A stretch of DNA of 64,000 nt from Flavobacterium sp. GTDB taxonomy: Bacteria; Bacteroidota; Bacteroidia; Flavobacteriales; Flavobacteriaceae. Below the pieces are notes generated by a model. It did not search any database. It was given only the letters and a program-made list of their open reading frames with translations, and was not told where the DNA came from. Each line of letters opens with the position of its first letter. The first letter of the stretch is position 1. The DNA lies in assembly GCF_024642105.1 (NCBI RefSeq), contig NZ_JAHEBT010000052.1:186001-250000 (forward strand), read 5' to 3'. Position numbers and translations under genes: made by a program. Of the stretch, positions 53,517 through 63,010 are shown piece by piece.

Positions 53517-53552
53517 CACAAAAAAATCCCGATAAATCGGGATTTTTTTGTG
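53517..53552. terminator. Bidirectional terminator between the SPOR gene and infB
   Basis: A 17-bp nearly perfect inverted repeat, CACAAAAAAATCCCGAT and its complement, with A/T runs on both sides, so it can stop transcripts from either strand. Confidence 0.92.
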
Positions 53553-53566
53553 CTATAAATTAAATA

Positions 53567-56350
53567 TTACTTCAATTTCTTTTTGATTGCAACTTCATGG
53601 TATGCTTCAATAACATCTCTTTCTTCGATATCATTATAACCTTTAATTTGAATACCACAATCATATCCTTTAGTCACTTCTTTCACATCGTCTTTGAAAC
53701 GTTTCAGCGCTACTAATTCACCATCAAATACCACAACACCTTCTCTAACTACACGAACCTTAGCATTTCTAGTAATTTTACCATCCATCACCATACATCC
53801 AGCAATAGATCCTACTTTAGAAATTTTAAATATCTCTCTAATTTCAGCAGTACCAAGTACTTCTTCTTTCATTTCTGGTGCTAACATTCCTTCCATTGCA
53901 TCTTTCAAGTCATCGATAGCAGCATAGATAATAGAATAATAACGGATGTCTATCTCTTCTTTATCAGCTAATTGTCTTGCATTTCCAGCAGGACGAACAT
54001 TAAATCCGATGATAATCGCATCCGAAGCAGATGCTAACATTACGTCAGTTTCTGTAATAGCACCCACTCCTTTGTGGATGATATTAATTTGAACTTCTTC
54101 AGTAGATAATTTAGAGAACGAATCAGACAACGCTTCAACAGAACCATCAACGTCTCCTTTAAGAATTACGTTTAATTCTTTAAATTGACCTAGGGCAATT
54201 CTTCGTCCAATTTCATCTAATGTAATATGACGTTGTGTTCTTACTGACTGCTCACGCATCAATTGAGAACGTTTTGAAGCAATTTGTTTTGCTTCTTTTT
54301 CGTCTTCAAAAATATTGAATTTATCTCCAGCAGTAGCTGCCCCATCCAAACCTAAAACAGATACTGGAGTAGAAGGACCTGCTTCTTTAACCACATGGCC
54401 TCTTTCGTCATGCATGGCTTTAATTTTACCATGATGTTTCCCAGCCAACATATAATCCCCGATTCTTAAAGTTCCATGTTGTACTAATAAAGTAGAAACA
54501 TACCCTTTACCTTTATCTAAGAAAGCCTCAACAACAGTTCCCTGTGCAGGTTTATCTGGATTTGATTTTAAATCTAAAATTTCAGCTTCAAGCAATACTT
54601 TTTCAAGCAATTCCTTAACACCTAACCCAGTTTTAGCCGAAATATCATGCGATTGAATTTTACCTCCCCAATCTTCAACTAGCAAATTCATACCCGCTAA
54701 TCTTTCTTTAATCTTATCTGGATTAGCATTTGGCTTATCTACCTTATTAATTGCAAAAATAATTGGAACACCTGCCGCTTGAGCGTGACTAATTGCCTCT
54801 TTCGTTTGTGGCATGATGTCATCATCCGCAGCAATTACAATAATTGCAATATCAGTAACTTGAGCTCCACGAGCACGCATTGCCGTAAAGGCCTCGTGAC
54901 CTGGAGTATCTAAAAATGCTATTTTTTGCCCGTTATCCAAGGTAACCCCATAAGCACCAATGTGCTGTGTGATTCCTCCTGACTCTCCTGCAATTACATT
55001 TTCTTTACGAATGTAATCCAATAAAGAGGTTTTACCGTGATCGACATGCCCCATAACAGTTACGATAGGCGCCCTGAACACTAAATCTTCTTCTTTATCT
55101 TCAACAACTTGAATTGCTTCTTCGATATCTACGGTAATGAATTCCACTTCGTAACCAAATTCATCCGCAACAATAGTTAACGTTTCAGCATCCAAACGCT
55201 GATTCATGGTTACCATAATTCCAAGTGACATACATGTACCAATTACTTTAGTAATAGGCACATCCATCATGATTGCAATTTCACCTACAGTAACAAATTC
55301 AGTAACTTTAATAGTTTTACTTCCTTCGTCCAAAGCTCTTTGCTCTTCGTCAGATTTTTGACGGTGCGTATCTCTTTTATCTCTTCTGTATTTCGCTGCT
55401 TTAGATTTACCTCCTTTGCCTTGAAGTTTTTCTAAAGTTTCACGGATTTGATTTTTAACCTCTTCTTCTGTTGGCTCTACTTTTGCAACAATAGCAGGTC
55501 TATTTCCTTTTACAAAACCTGGTTTAGCACCTCTATTAGCATTGAAACCACCTCCAGCATTTGGAGTAATTTTATTCGGATTTGGAGCTCCTGGCTCACC
55601 TGGTGTTGATGGCTTAGCTACAATTCTTTTTCTTTTATTCTTCCCTGCATTAGCTCCAGCACCTGGCGCACCTGGTTTGTTTGGAGTAATTTTAGGATCT
55701 TCTTTTTTCTTTTTTGGTTTATTGAATTGAGATAAATCAATAGTTTGACCTGTCAAAGTAGCACCTGATAATTTCTGGTACTGAGTAGTAATTGTTTCGT
55801 CTACAGGAGCATCATCAGTATTAACCTCTGCTTTCACTTCAGCAGGAACTACTTTTTTCTCTTCTTTTGGTGCAACTTCTGCAACTGGTTTTACTTCTTT
55901 TTTGTCTGAAATTGGTTTTTCCGAAACAACATCTTGAGATACGTCTTGAGCTTTAACTTCTACAGGAGTTGACGGAACGTTAGCAGGTTTTTTAGGATTG
56001 AGTTCAATTTTACCAACCTGGACAGGACCAGTTACAACAGCTTTTGCTTTAATAACTTCTTGACGCTCCTCTTCTTGTTTGCGTTTTTCTTCAATCTCTT
56101 GCTCACGTTGAATACGTAATGCTTCTTTTTCTTTTCTTTTCTCTTCTCCTACTTCTTTAGAAGCCTCTTTATTCCCCTTATCGCCCGCAAATTGACTTTG
56201 TAGGATACCAAACTCTCGTTCAGAAATTTTAGCATTTGGATTTGCATCAATGGCAATTCCCTTATCTTTTAGATAATCTACTGCTCTTTCTAACGAAATG
56301 TTTAATTCCCTTAAAACCTTGTTTATTCTTATTACTCTCTCTTCAGACAT
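53567..56350 (-). CDS. infB: Translation initiation factor IF-2
   Basis: A 927-residue IF-2. An N-terminal IF2-N helix domain begins RINKVLRELNISLERAVDYL, followed by a long charged Lys/Glu/Pro-rich linker (about residues 60-330). The GTPase domain has GHVDHGKTSLLD, DTPGHEAFTAMRARG and NKVDK, and C-terminal beta-barrel domains follow. It brings fMet-tRNA to the 30S subunit and promotes subunit joining. The linker is low complexity and would be unstructured. It is the third gene of rimP-nusA-infB and closes with a bidirectional terminator. Confidence 0.97.
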   Translation of the reverse strand: MSEERVIRINKVLRELNISLERAVDYLKDKGIAIDANPNAKISEREFGILQSQFAGDKGNKEASKEVGEEKRKEKEALRIQREQEIEEKRKQEEERQEVIKAKAVVTGPVQVGKIELNPKKPANVPSTPVEVKAQDVSQDVVSEKPISDKKEVKPVAEVAPKEEKKVVPAEVKAEVNTDDAPVDETITTQYQKLSGATLTGQTIDLSQFNKPKKKKEDPKITPNKPGAPGAGANAGKNKRKRIVAKPSTPGEPGAPNPNKITPNAGGGFNANRGAKPGFVKGNRPAIVAKVEPTEEEVKNQIRETLEKLQGKGGKSKAAKYRRDKRDTHRQKSDEEQRALDEGSKTIKVTEFVTVGEIAIMMDVPITKVIGTCMSLGIMVTMNQRLDAETLTIVADEFGYEVEFITVDIEEAIQVVEDKEEDLVFRAPIVTVMGHVDHGKTSLLDYIRKENVIAGESGGITQHIGAYGVTLDNGQKIAFLDTPGHEAFTAMRARGAQVTDIAIIVIAADDDIMPQTKEAISHAQAAGVPIIFAINKVDKPNANPDKIKERLAGMNLLVEDWGGKIQSHDISAKTGLGVKELLEKVLLEAEILDLKSNPDKPAQGTVVEAFLDKGKGYVSTLLVQHGTLRIGDYMLAGKHHGKIKAMHDERGHVVKEAGPSTPVSVLGLDGAATAGDKFNIFEDEKEAKQIASKRSQLMREQSVRTQRHITLDEIGRRIALGQFKELNVILKGDVDGSVEALSDSFSKLSTEEVQINIIHKGVGAITETDVMLASASDAIIIGFNVRPAGNARQLADKEEIDIRYYSIIYAAIDDLKDAMEGMLAPEMKEEVLGTAEIREIFKISKVGSIAGCMVMDGKITRNAKVRVVREGVVVFDGELVALKRFKDDVKEVTKGYDCGIQIKGYNDIEERDVIEAYHEVAIKKKLK

Positions 56351-56447
56351 AAAACCTTTTTATTATTATCTTTTTGTTGTGTTTCTCGACCCAGACCTTT
56401 TAAATATTTAAGGACAATGAAGTTAAGACATTTTTTTAAGAATTGGA

Positions 56448-57695
56448 TTAATTATCAAATTCTTCTTTTAATATTTTGATTACATCTAGAATTGTTTCCT
56501 CTTCTAAATCTGTTCTTCTTACTAAATCTTCTACATCTTGCTTCAAAATACTTCTTGCAGTATCCAATCCTATTTTAGCAAATTCGTCTATAATCCATTC
56601 TTCAATTTCGTCAGAGAATTCAGTTAATTCAATATCATCTTCTTCTCCACCAGCCACATCTCCTTCACGAATTACATCTAACTCATATCCTGTTAACAGA
56701 CCTGCCAATTTAATGTTGTGTCCACCTCTACCGATTGCTTTAGAAACTTCTTCTAATTTCAAGAACACTTCTGCTCTCTTAGTTTCTTCATTAATTTTAA
56801 TAGAAGACACTTTAGCCGGACTCAAAGCACGAGTAATGTATAGTTGAATGTTACTTGTATAATTAATAACATCAATATTTTCATTTCCTAATTCACGAAC
56901 AATACCGTGAATACGTGACCCTTTCATTCCCACACAAGCTCCTACAGGATCAATTCTATCATCATAAGAATCTACCGCTACTTTTGCTTTTTCACCTGGG
57001 ATTCTTACTACATTTTTAACCATAATTAAACCGTCAAAAACTTCAGGAATTTCTTGTTCAAATAATTTTTCCAAGAACTTATCAGAAGTTCTAGACATAA
57101 CGATTTGAGGTTTGTTTCCTTTTAATTCAACGCTTTCAATGATCCCACGCACATTGTCTCCTTTACGGAAAAAGTCAGAAGGGATTTGTTTTTCTTTTGG
57201 TAAAACAATTTCATTTCCTTCATCGTCAACCAAAATAACAACTCTTGGTCTTACGTGATGCACTTCGGCAGTATATATTTCACCGATAATATCTTTAAAT
57301 TGTTTGTACAAATTAGTATTATCGTGTTCATGGATTTTAGAAATCAAGTTTTGACGTAAAGCCAAAATAGCTCTTCTTCCTAAATCAATTAACTTTACTT
57401 CTTCAGAAACCTCTTCACCGATTTCGAAATCAGCTTCAATTTTTCTAGCTTCTGTTAATGTTATTTCTTCATTTTCGAAATCCAAATCTTCATCAGCAAC
57501 GATAACTCTTCGTCTCCAAATTTCCATATCTCCTTTATCAGGATTGATAATGATATCAAAATTATCATCTGAACCGTATTTTTTCTTTAATGCATTTCTA
57601 AATACATCTTCCAAAATTGCCATAAGCGTTACACGATCAATAAGTTTATCATCTTTAAACTCTGAAAATGAATCGATTAATGCTAAATTTTCCAT
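56448..57695 (-). CDS. nusA: Transcription termination/antitermination factor NusA
   Basis: A 415-residue NusA: an N-terminal RNA polymerase-binding domain, an S1 domain (about residues 130-205), then two KH domains including YDDRIDPVGACVGMKGSRI and ISKAIGRGGHNIKL-like sequence, and a short C-terminal helical part. It lacks the two acidic repeats of the 495-residue Escherichia coli protein, as is usual in Bacteroidetes. It binds paused polymerase and influences hairpin-dependent termination. It follows rimP by 13 bases. A hairpin in the operon leader (58187-58207) gives a possible target for self-control. Confidence 0.96.
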   Translation of the reverse strand: MENLALIDSFSEFKDDKLIDRVTLMAILEDVFRNALKKKYGSDDNFDIIINPDKGDMEIWRRRVIVADEDLDFENEEITLTEARKIEADFEIGEEVSEEVKLIDLGRRAILALRQNLISKIHEHDNTNLYKQFKDIIGEIYTAEVHHVRPRVVILVDDEGNEIVLPKEKQIPSDFFRKGDNVRGIIESVELKGNKPQIVMSRTSDKFLEKLFEQEIPEVFDGLIMVKNVVRIPGEKAKVAVDSYDDRIDPVGACVGMKGSRIHGIVRELGNENIDVINYTSNIQLYITRALSPAKVSSIKINEETKRAEVFLKLEEVSKAIGRGGHNIKLAGLLTGYELDVIREGDVAGGEEDDIELTEFSDEIEEWIIDEFAKIGLDTARSILKQDVEDLVRRTDLEEETILDVIKILKEEFDN

Positions 57696-57708
57696 GCGAA
57701 TTCTTTAA

Positions 57709-58173
57709 TTAAAATGTTACTGTAACAATTGCTTCTTTAATATCTGTATAAGGAAGTTCTACCGTTTTTTGAACTGTTTCTTTTCCTTTTCCTACTTTCT
57801 TTGGTTCTCTTGCTTGCCAAGACAAAATTACAAATTCATCATTAGCTTCCACTAATTCTGCTTCAATATTTTCTGTCGATGTCTTCACTATCAAGGTTCT
57901 ACCTACATTTTTTTTATATTGTCTTACCATTTTTAATGGTGACCCAACCCCAACAGAGGCTACTTCTAGAGAATAGTCTTGTTCTTCTCTATCTAAATTA
58001 CCTTCAATTGCTCGACTTACATCGATACAATCTTGCAATGCCACTCCATTGTCACCATCTAAATTAACAATAACTTTAAAAGCATCGGTAATCGTTAAGT
58101 CAATTAAAAAAAGACTTGGTTTATCTGCAAGGCATTCCTCTACTAGTGTATTTACTTTTTCTTTGAACGTCAT
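57709..58173 (-). CDS. rimP: Ribosome maturation factor RimP
   Basis: A 154-residue RimP. It has the alpha/beta N-domain with [20 protein letters not shown] and [13 protein letters not shown], and the Sm-like C-domain with [13 protein letters not shown]. It is needed for assembly of the 30S subunit. I start at ATG 58173 (MTFKEKV), not at ATG 58209, because the extra 12 codons would be formed by a terminator-like hairpin. The order rimP-nusA-infB is the widely conserved operon. Confidence 0.94.
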   Translation of the reverse strand: MTFKEKVNTLVEECLADKPSLFLIDLTITDAFKVIVNLDGDNGVALQDCIDVSRAIEGNLDREEQDYSLEVASVGVGSPLKMVRQYKKNVGRTLIVKTSTENIEAELVEANDEFVILSWQAREPKKVGKGKETVQKTVELPYTDIKEAIVTVTF

Positions 58174-58186
58174 AGTTGTATAAAAA

Positions 58187-58207
58187 GAGGGGACGATTAG
58201 TCCCCTC
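58187..58207 (-). promoter_or_regulatory. Attenuator-like hairpin in the rimP-nusA-infB leader
   Basis: An 8-bp GC-rich perfect stem GAGGGGAC/GTCCCCTC with a 5-base loop. On the minus strand it is followed by TTTTTAT and then the rimP ATG 13 bases later. The position between promoter and start codon and the U-run suggest an attenuator or a block on ribosome entry. Confidence 0.6.
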
Positions 58208-58235
58208 ATTATCTAGATTTTAATAAATAACGATG

Positions 58236-58243
58236 CAAATATA
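58236..58243 (-). promoter_or_regulatory. -7 promoter element for rimP-nusA-infB
   Basis: The minus strand reads TATATTTG, a full match to TAnnTTTG, about 63 bases before the rimP ATG. It puts the leader hairpin inside the transcript. Confidence 0.6.
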
Positions 58244-58329
58244 GTGTTTTTTTTAATATTTAAAATAATCGAATACTTTAAAATTATAACTGCCACATAA
58301 AATTCAAAAGCAACATCGGACTATAACTA

Positions 58330-58365
58330 AAAAAAGTTCTACGAAATACATCGTAAAACTTTTTT
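58330..58365 (-). terminator. Terminator after the thioredoxin-like gene
   Basis: A 15-position imperfect stem (one mismatch) rich in A/T, AAAAAAGTT-TACGA with its complement, followed by more T-rich sequence on the minus strand. Placed 24 bases after the stop codon. Confidence 0.65.
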
Positions 58366-58388
58366 AAAAAAATTTTAATTTAAATTGA

Positions 58389-58685
58389 TTAGAATTGCTC
58401 CTGAACCAAATTAATAATAGCATTTGCGTCTAACTCTCCCGATTGCCTCCAGATCATTTGACCTTCTTTATAAATCATCAGAGTAGGAAGCCCTTTAATT
58501 CTTAGCGCTTCGGCTAGCTCTTGATTTTTATCGACATCAATCTTTATCACTTTAGCTTTATCACCAAGTGCTGCAGCTACATCTCTTATTACAGGATGCA
58601 TGGATACAGAAGACTCATTCCAATCTGTGTAAAAATCAATTAACACAGGGATTTGTGCGTTTATAAGTTCTCCAAATTTTGACAT
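58389..58685 (-). CDS. Thioredoxin-fold protein lacking the CXXC redox motif
   Basis: A 98-residue protein of thioredoxin length and pattern: LIDFYTDW, then the centre VIKIDVDKNQELAEAL and the cis-proline loop IKGLPTLMIYKEG. Where thioredoxins have WCGPC this one has W22-N-E-S-S26, so both redox cysteines are gone and disulfide chemistry is excluded. The protein has no signal peptide and is presumably cytoplasmic. A role as a binding or chaperone-like module is an inference. It is transcribed alone between rimP and the metallophosphoesterase gene. Confidence 0.88.
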   Translation of the reverse strand: MSKFGELINAQIPVLIDFYTDWNESSVSMHPVIRDVAAALGDKAKVIKIDVDKNQELAEALRIKGLPTLMIYKEGQMIWRQSGELDANAIINLVQEQF

Positions 58686-58759
58686 AAAACCAAAAATTTA
58701 ATTTTTATAATCTGCTTAAAAAGAGATAAATATTTTACAAATGTAGCATTTTTAACTAA

Positions 58760-59995
58760 TTACACTACATTATTCCCTTTTTTTAGCTCTATCACCGTAA
58801 TTTCAGGCATGATTCCAACCCTTCCTGAGTAGGCATGAAAACCAAATCCTCGATTTACATACACATGCCTACCTTTGTTTTCATACAAACCTGCCCATTG
58901 TTTATACACATATTGTGCCAAACTCCATTTGAAGTAACCAGGAATTTCAATTCCAAACTGCATTCCGTGTGTATGACCCGATAAAGTTAAATGAAAATTT
59001 TTCTTGTGATGTTGCACTATATAGTCCCAATGACTTGGATCGTGGCTCATTAAAATTTTAAAATCTTTTTTAGTTAATCCTTCAGAAGCCTTGTCTATAT
59101 CTCCTAATTTTTTAAAATTATGACCCCAATTTTCAACACCAACTAGAGCTATTTTTTGACCGCCTTTTTCGATAAAAGTATGTTCATTTAAAAGCAATTT
59201 GAAATCAATTTGTCCGTATAAATCTTTTATAGCTTGAAAATTAGCTTCTTTTTCTTTTTCAGAAGGCCAAGTCACATATTCTCCGTAATCATGATTTCCA
59301 AGAACTGAATACTTACCATATTTATGTTCTTTAATCTTGTTAAAAGTCCCAATCCACGGAATCATTTCTTTGGCATGCGTATTTACAATATCTCCTGTAA
59401 ACAAAATCATATCTGAATCTTGTTGATTTACCAAATCTATAGCATAATTAATTTTTTCAGGATTATCAAAACTACCACTATGCACATCTGAAATTTGAGT
59501 GATTTTAAAACCATCAAATTCTTCTGGTAAGTCTGGAAAATAAATACGTTGCTTAATTACTTTAAAATTGTACTTCCCTTCAAAAATACCATACATTAAG
59601 GATAAAAAAGGAATAGACGCTAATCCTAAACCCATCTGACTTACAAATTTTCTGCGTGAAGCAAAGAAAGGCTGATCTTTCTTTTTCTTTGCCAAATAAT
59701 TTACAGATCCTTTTCCTACCCTAAAAAAATCTTCGGTTAACATCACTAGTGCCAAAACCGCTTTAGGCAAATACACCATTAGCGCAAATCCTAATACCAA
59801 CATTGTTTTTCTAGTTTGACCAATTGAACGATCAAATTGAGAAATAGAATAAATAAAATAAACGGCTAACAGAAGTGAAACTGCTTGGTACAACACCAAC
59901 ATCTTTTTTCGTTGTAAAAGTGTTCGAAGAGCTTGAAAGGAAAACCACTCTATAGTTCCAAAAATCAGAAAAAAAGTTAATAAAACAGTAATCAT
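58760..59995 (-). CDS. Membrane metallophosphoesterase (calcineurin-like, YkuE-type)
   Basis: A 411-residue protein. Residues about 1-100 hold three or so membrane helices, then a Tat-like or helical segment near RRKFVSQMGLGLASIPF, then the metallophosphoesterase domain. All metal-site motifs are present: ISDVHSG, LFTGDIVN, LGNHDYGEY, MSHDPSHWD and LSGHTHGMQFG. The dinuclear metal site should hydrolyse phosphate esters or lipids outside the cytoplasm. The domain plan resembles Bacillus YkuE and UDP-diacylglucosamine hydrolase relatives, but the substrate is unknown. It is divergent from polA. The 144-base gap shows only AT-rich sequence. Confidence 0.9.
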   Translation of the reverse strand: MITVLLTFFLIFGTIEWFSFQALRTLLQRKKMLVLYQAVSLLLAVYFIYSISQFDRSIGQTRKTMLVLGFALMVYLPKAVLALVMLTEDFFRVGKGSVNYLAKKKKDQPFFASRRKFVSQMGLGLASIPFLSLMYGIFEGKYNFKVIKQRIYFPDLPEEFDGFKITQISDVHSGSFDNPEKINYAIDLVNQQDSDMILFTGDIVNTHAKEMIPWIGTFNKIKEHKYGKYSVLGNHDYGEYVTWPSEKEKEANFQAIKDLYGQIDFKLLLNEHTFIEKGGQKIALVGVENWGHNFKKLGDIDKASEGLTKKDFKILMSHDPSHWDYIVQHHKKNFHLTLSGHTHGMQFGIEIPGYFKWSLAQYVYKQWAGLYENKGRHVYVNRGFGFHAYSGRVGIMPEITVIELKKGNNVV

Positions 59996-60139
59996 TTATA
60001 GGACAATAAATTATTATAGGAGCAAAATAACAACTTAATTATACAAAACAGGTTTTAATTAATTAAAATTTAACTCTAAAAGAAAACTTTCATTCGGTTT
60101 CCTTATTTTTACAGATTCAAATTTTAGAACAAAATACTA

Positions 60140-62968
60140 ATGTCTACTAAAAAACGACTTTTCCTTCTTGACGCCTATGCCTTAATTTTTAGAGGGTATT
60201 ATGCTTTTATAAAAAACCCACGCATCAACTCTAAAGGGCTTGACACCTCTGCTATTATGGGATTTATGAATTCTTTGATGGATGTCATTAAAAGAGAAAA
60301 ACCAGATCATCTAGCTGTTGCCTTTGACAATGGAGGAAGCGATTTGCGAAATGATATTTTTCCAGAATACAAAGCCCATCGTGATGCCACTCCCGAGGCT
60401 ATAAAAATTGCTGTTCCTTATATCCAAGAATTGCTTCGCGCCATGCACATTCCTATTATTGAAGTAAAAGGATACGAAGCAGATGACTTAATTGGAACAA
60501 TTGCTAAACAAGCCGAAAAACAGAATTACCAAGTTTTTATGGTAACACCAGACAAGGATTTTGCTCAATTGGTTTCAGAAAATATCTTCATGTACAAACC
60601 TGCCCGAATGGGAAATGGAATCGAAATTTGGGGTATTCCAGAAGTGTTAGCAAAATTTGAAGTAGAAAGACCGGAACAAGTAATTGATTTTCTTGGAATG
60701 ATGGGAGATGCAGCGGATAATATTCCTGGACTCCCTGGAGTAGGCGAAGTAACTGCTAAAAAACTATTAAAAGAATTTGGCTCTATGGAGAACCTTTTAG
60801 CAAATACAGACAAGCTGAAAGGAAAAATGAAGGATAATATTGAAGCTAATAAAGAAAAAGGACTTTTGTCAAAAACATTAGCTACTATTTTACTAGACTG
60901 TCCCGTTCAATTTGACGAAACCGATTACGAGTTATCTACTCCCGATGTAGACAAAACAGATGCTTTATTCAACGAATTGGAATTTCGTAGAATGGCAGAA
61001 CAATTTGATGCCATTTTCAGAAAAGGGGAAACAGCACCCGTAATAGACGAAGCCAAATTATATAAAAAACCACAACCGAAGACTGAAGAACAATTTGATC
61101 TTTTTGGAAGTGCTATTGATGAAGGTTCCGAAGAAACACGTCATCAATATTACAATTCGTTAGAAAACACAGAGCATTCGTACCAAATTATTCAAGGTGA
61201 TTTAGGAATCAAATTATTATTGCAGAACCTACAAAACCAAACTTCGGTTTGTTTTGATACCGAAACGACAGGATTAGATGCCTTACACGCCGAATTGGTC
61301 GGGATTTCATTTTCGTATGAAAAAGGAAAAGGATTTTACGTTCCGTTTCCTGAAAACCAAACAGAAGCCCAAACTTTAATTGAAAAATTAATTCCTTTTT
61401 TCGAGAATGAAAACATTGAAAAAATAGGTCAGAATTTAAAATATGATTTAAAAGTATTGTCGAATTATGGCATTACTGTAAAAGGTAAATTATTCGACAC
61501 CATGATTGCGCATTATCTAATCAACCCAGATATGCGTCACAATATGGATATTTTATCTGAAACGTATTTGAAATATGCACCTCAATCTATTGAAGCATTA
61601 ATTGGCAAAAAAGGAAAAAATCAAAAATCGATGCGTGACGTTCCTTTAGAGGAAATAAAAGAATATGCAGTAGAAGATGCTGATGTAACCTTACAGCTTT
61701 CTGAAATTTTCAATACTGAACTAGACAAAACACACACTAAAAAACTATTTGAAGAAATCGAAATTCCTTTAGTTACTGTTTTAGCAAGCATGGAAAAAGA
61801 AGGAATCAATCTGGACGTTCCATTCTTAAAATCGCTATCGAAAGAATTAGGTGACGATATTTCTCAATTGGAAAGTCGCATTTACGAAATTGCAGGAGAG
61901 AAATTCAATTTGGCTTCCCCGAAACAATTGGGAGATATTTTGTTTGACAAACTAAAAATTGGTGGCGCCAAACAAAAGAAAACTAAAACCGGTCAATATG
62001 CTACTGGTGAAGAAATTCTAAGTTATTTAGCCAAAGATAACGAAATTGTGAGTGCTATTTTAGATTGGCGTTCGCTTATCAAATTACAAAACACCTATGT
62101 AGAAGCTTTGCCTTTGCAAGTAGACGCAAAAACGCATCGTGTTCATACCGATTATATGCAAACTGTAGCCGCTACAGGACGTTTAAGTTCTAACAATCCT
62201 AATTTGCAGAACATCCCGATTCGAACAGAACGTGGAAGACAAATCAGAAAAGCATTTATTGCTCGAGACGAAAACTATACGTTACTCTCTGCCGATTATT
62301 CTCAAATTGAACTGCGCATTATTGCTGCTTTAAGTGGTGAAGAAAATATGATTAAGGCTTTCCAGCAAGGAGAAGACATTCACAAAAGTACTGCCGCCAA
62401 AGTATTCAATGTCCCTTTAGAAGAAGTAACCAAAGAACAACGTAGTCATGCTAAAACGGTCAACTTCGGAATTATATACGGTGTTTCTGCTTTTGGATTA
62501 AGTAATCAAACATCTTTATCACGTGCCGAAAGTGCCGCGCTAATTGAAGCCTATTACAACACTTATCCAAAACTAAAATCATACATTCAAGAGCAAATTG
62601 AAAATGCACGAGAGAAAGGTTTTGTACAAACCATTTTAGATCGTCGTCGTTATTTAAAAGACATCAACTCGGCCAATGCAGTGGTGCGTGGTGCGGCAGA
62701 ACGAAATGCTGTCAACGCTCCTATTCAAGGAAGTGCCGCCGATATTATCAAAATTGCTATGATCAATATTCATAAAAGACTGATTGCTGAAAATTGGAAG
62801 TCAAAAATGTTGCTGCAAGTTCATGACGAATTGGTATTTGATGTTCACAATAGCGAGTTAGAAAAAATTCAATCGATGATCAAACATGAAATGGAACAAG
62901 CAGTTTCATTAAGCGTTCCTTTAGAAGTGGAAATCGGAATAGGAAAAGATTGGCTAGAAGCCCATTAA
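60140..62968 (+). CDS. polA: DNA polymerase I
   Basis: A 942-residue three-domain Pol I. Residues about 1-290 are the 5'-3' exonuclease (LFLLDAYALIFRGYYAF, YEADDLIGTIA, TPDKDFAQL, and GVGEVTAKKLL). Residues about 340-530 are the 3'-5' proofreading domain with an intact CFDTETTGLD. The polymerase domain follows with SADYSQIELRI, the O-helix region RSHAKTVNFGIIYG, and VHDELVFDV. It fills gaps and removes primers in repair and lagging-strand synthesis. The intact exonuclease Asp/Glu suggests active proofreading, unlike Taq. It converges on the LacI gene with a hairpin between. Confidence 0.97.
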   Translation: MSTKKRLFLLDAYALIFRGYYAFIKNPRINSKGLDTSAIMGFMNSLMDVIKREKPDHLAVAFDNGGSDLRNDIFPEYKAHRDATPEAIKIAVPYIQELLRAMHIPIIEVKGYEADDLIGTIAKQAEKQNYQVFMVTPDKDFAQLVSENIFMYKPARMGNGIEIWGIPEVLAKFEVERPEQVIDFLGMMGDAADNIPGLPGVGEVTAKKLLKEFGSMENLLANTDKLKGKMKDNIEANKEKGLLSKTLATILLDCPVQFDETDYELSTPDVDKTDALFNELEFRRMAEQFDAIFRKGETAPVIDEAKLYKKPQPKTEEQFDLFGSAIDEGSEETRHQYYNSLENTEHSYQIIQGDLGIKLLLQNLQNQTSVCFDTETTGLDALHAELVGISFSYEKGKGFYVPFPENQTEAQTLIEKLIPFFENENIEKIGQNLKYDLKVLSNYGITVKGKLFDTMIAHYLINPDMRHNMDILSETYLKYAPQSIEALIGKKGKNQKSMRDVPLEEIKEYAVEDADVTLQLSEIFNTELDKTHTKKLFEEIEIPLVTVLASMEKEGINLDVPFLKSLSKELGDDISQLESRIYEIAGEKFNLASPKQLGDILFDKLKIGGAKQKKTKTGQYATGEEILSYLAKDNEIVSAILDWRSLIKLQNTYVEALPLQVDAKTHRVHTDYMQTVAATGRLSSNNPNLQNIPIRTERGRQIRKAFIARDENYTLLSADYSQIELRIIAALSGEENMIKAFQQGEDIHKSTAAKVFNVPLEEVTKEQRSHAKTVNFGIIYGVSAFGLSNQTSLSRAESAALIEAYYNTYPKLKSYIQEQIENAREKGFVQTILDRRRYLKDINSANAVVRGAAERNAVNAPIQGSAADIIKIAMINIHKRLIAENWKSKMLLQVHDELVFDVHNSELEKIQSMIKHEMEQAVSLSVPLEVEIGIGKDWLEAH

Positions 62969-62976
62969 AACCATAA

Positions 62977-63006
62977 AAAAAATCCATTCATTAGAATTGA
63001 TTTTTT
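62977..63006. terminator. Convergent hairpin between polA and the right-edge lacI-type gene
   Basis: An imperfect inverted repeat, AAAAAATC-CATTC with GAATT-GATTTTTT, one mismatch, loop ATTA. A-rich and T-rich flanks allow use from either strand. It starts 8 bases after polA. Confidence 0.6.
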
Positions 63007-63010
63007 GTTT

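Noticed and set aside
58174..58209. rimP start at ATG 58209
   Set aside because: The added codons are made of a GC-rich hairpin and U-run and do not resemble RimP; MTFKEKV at 58173 fits the family.
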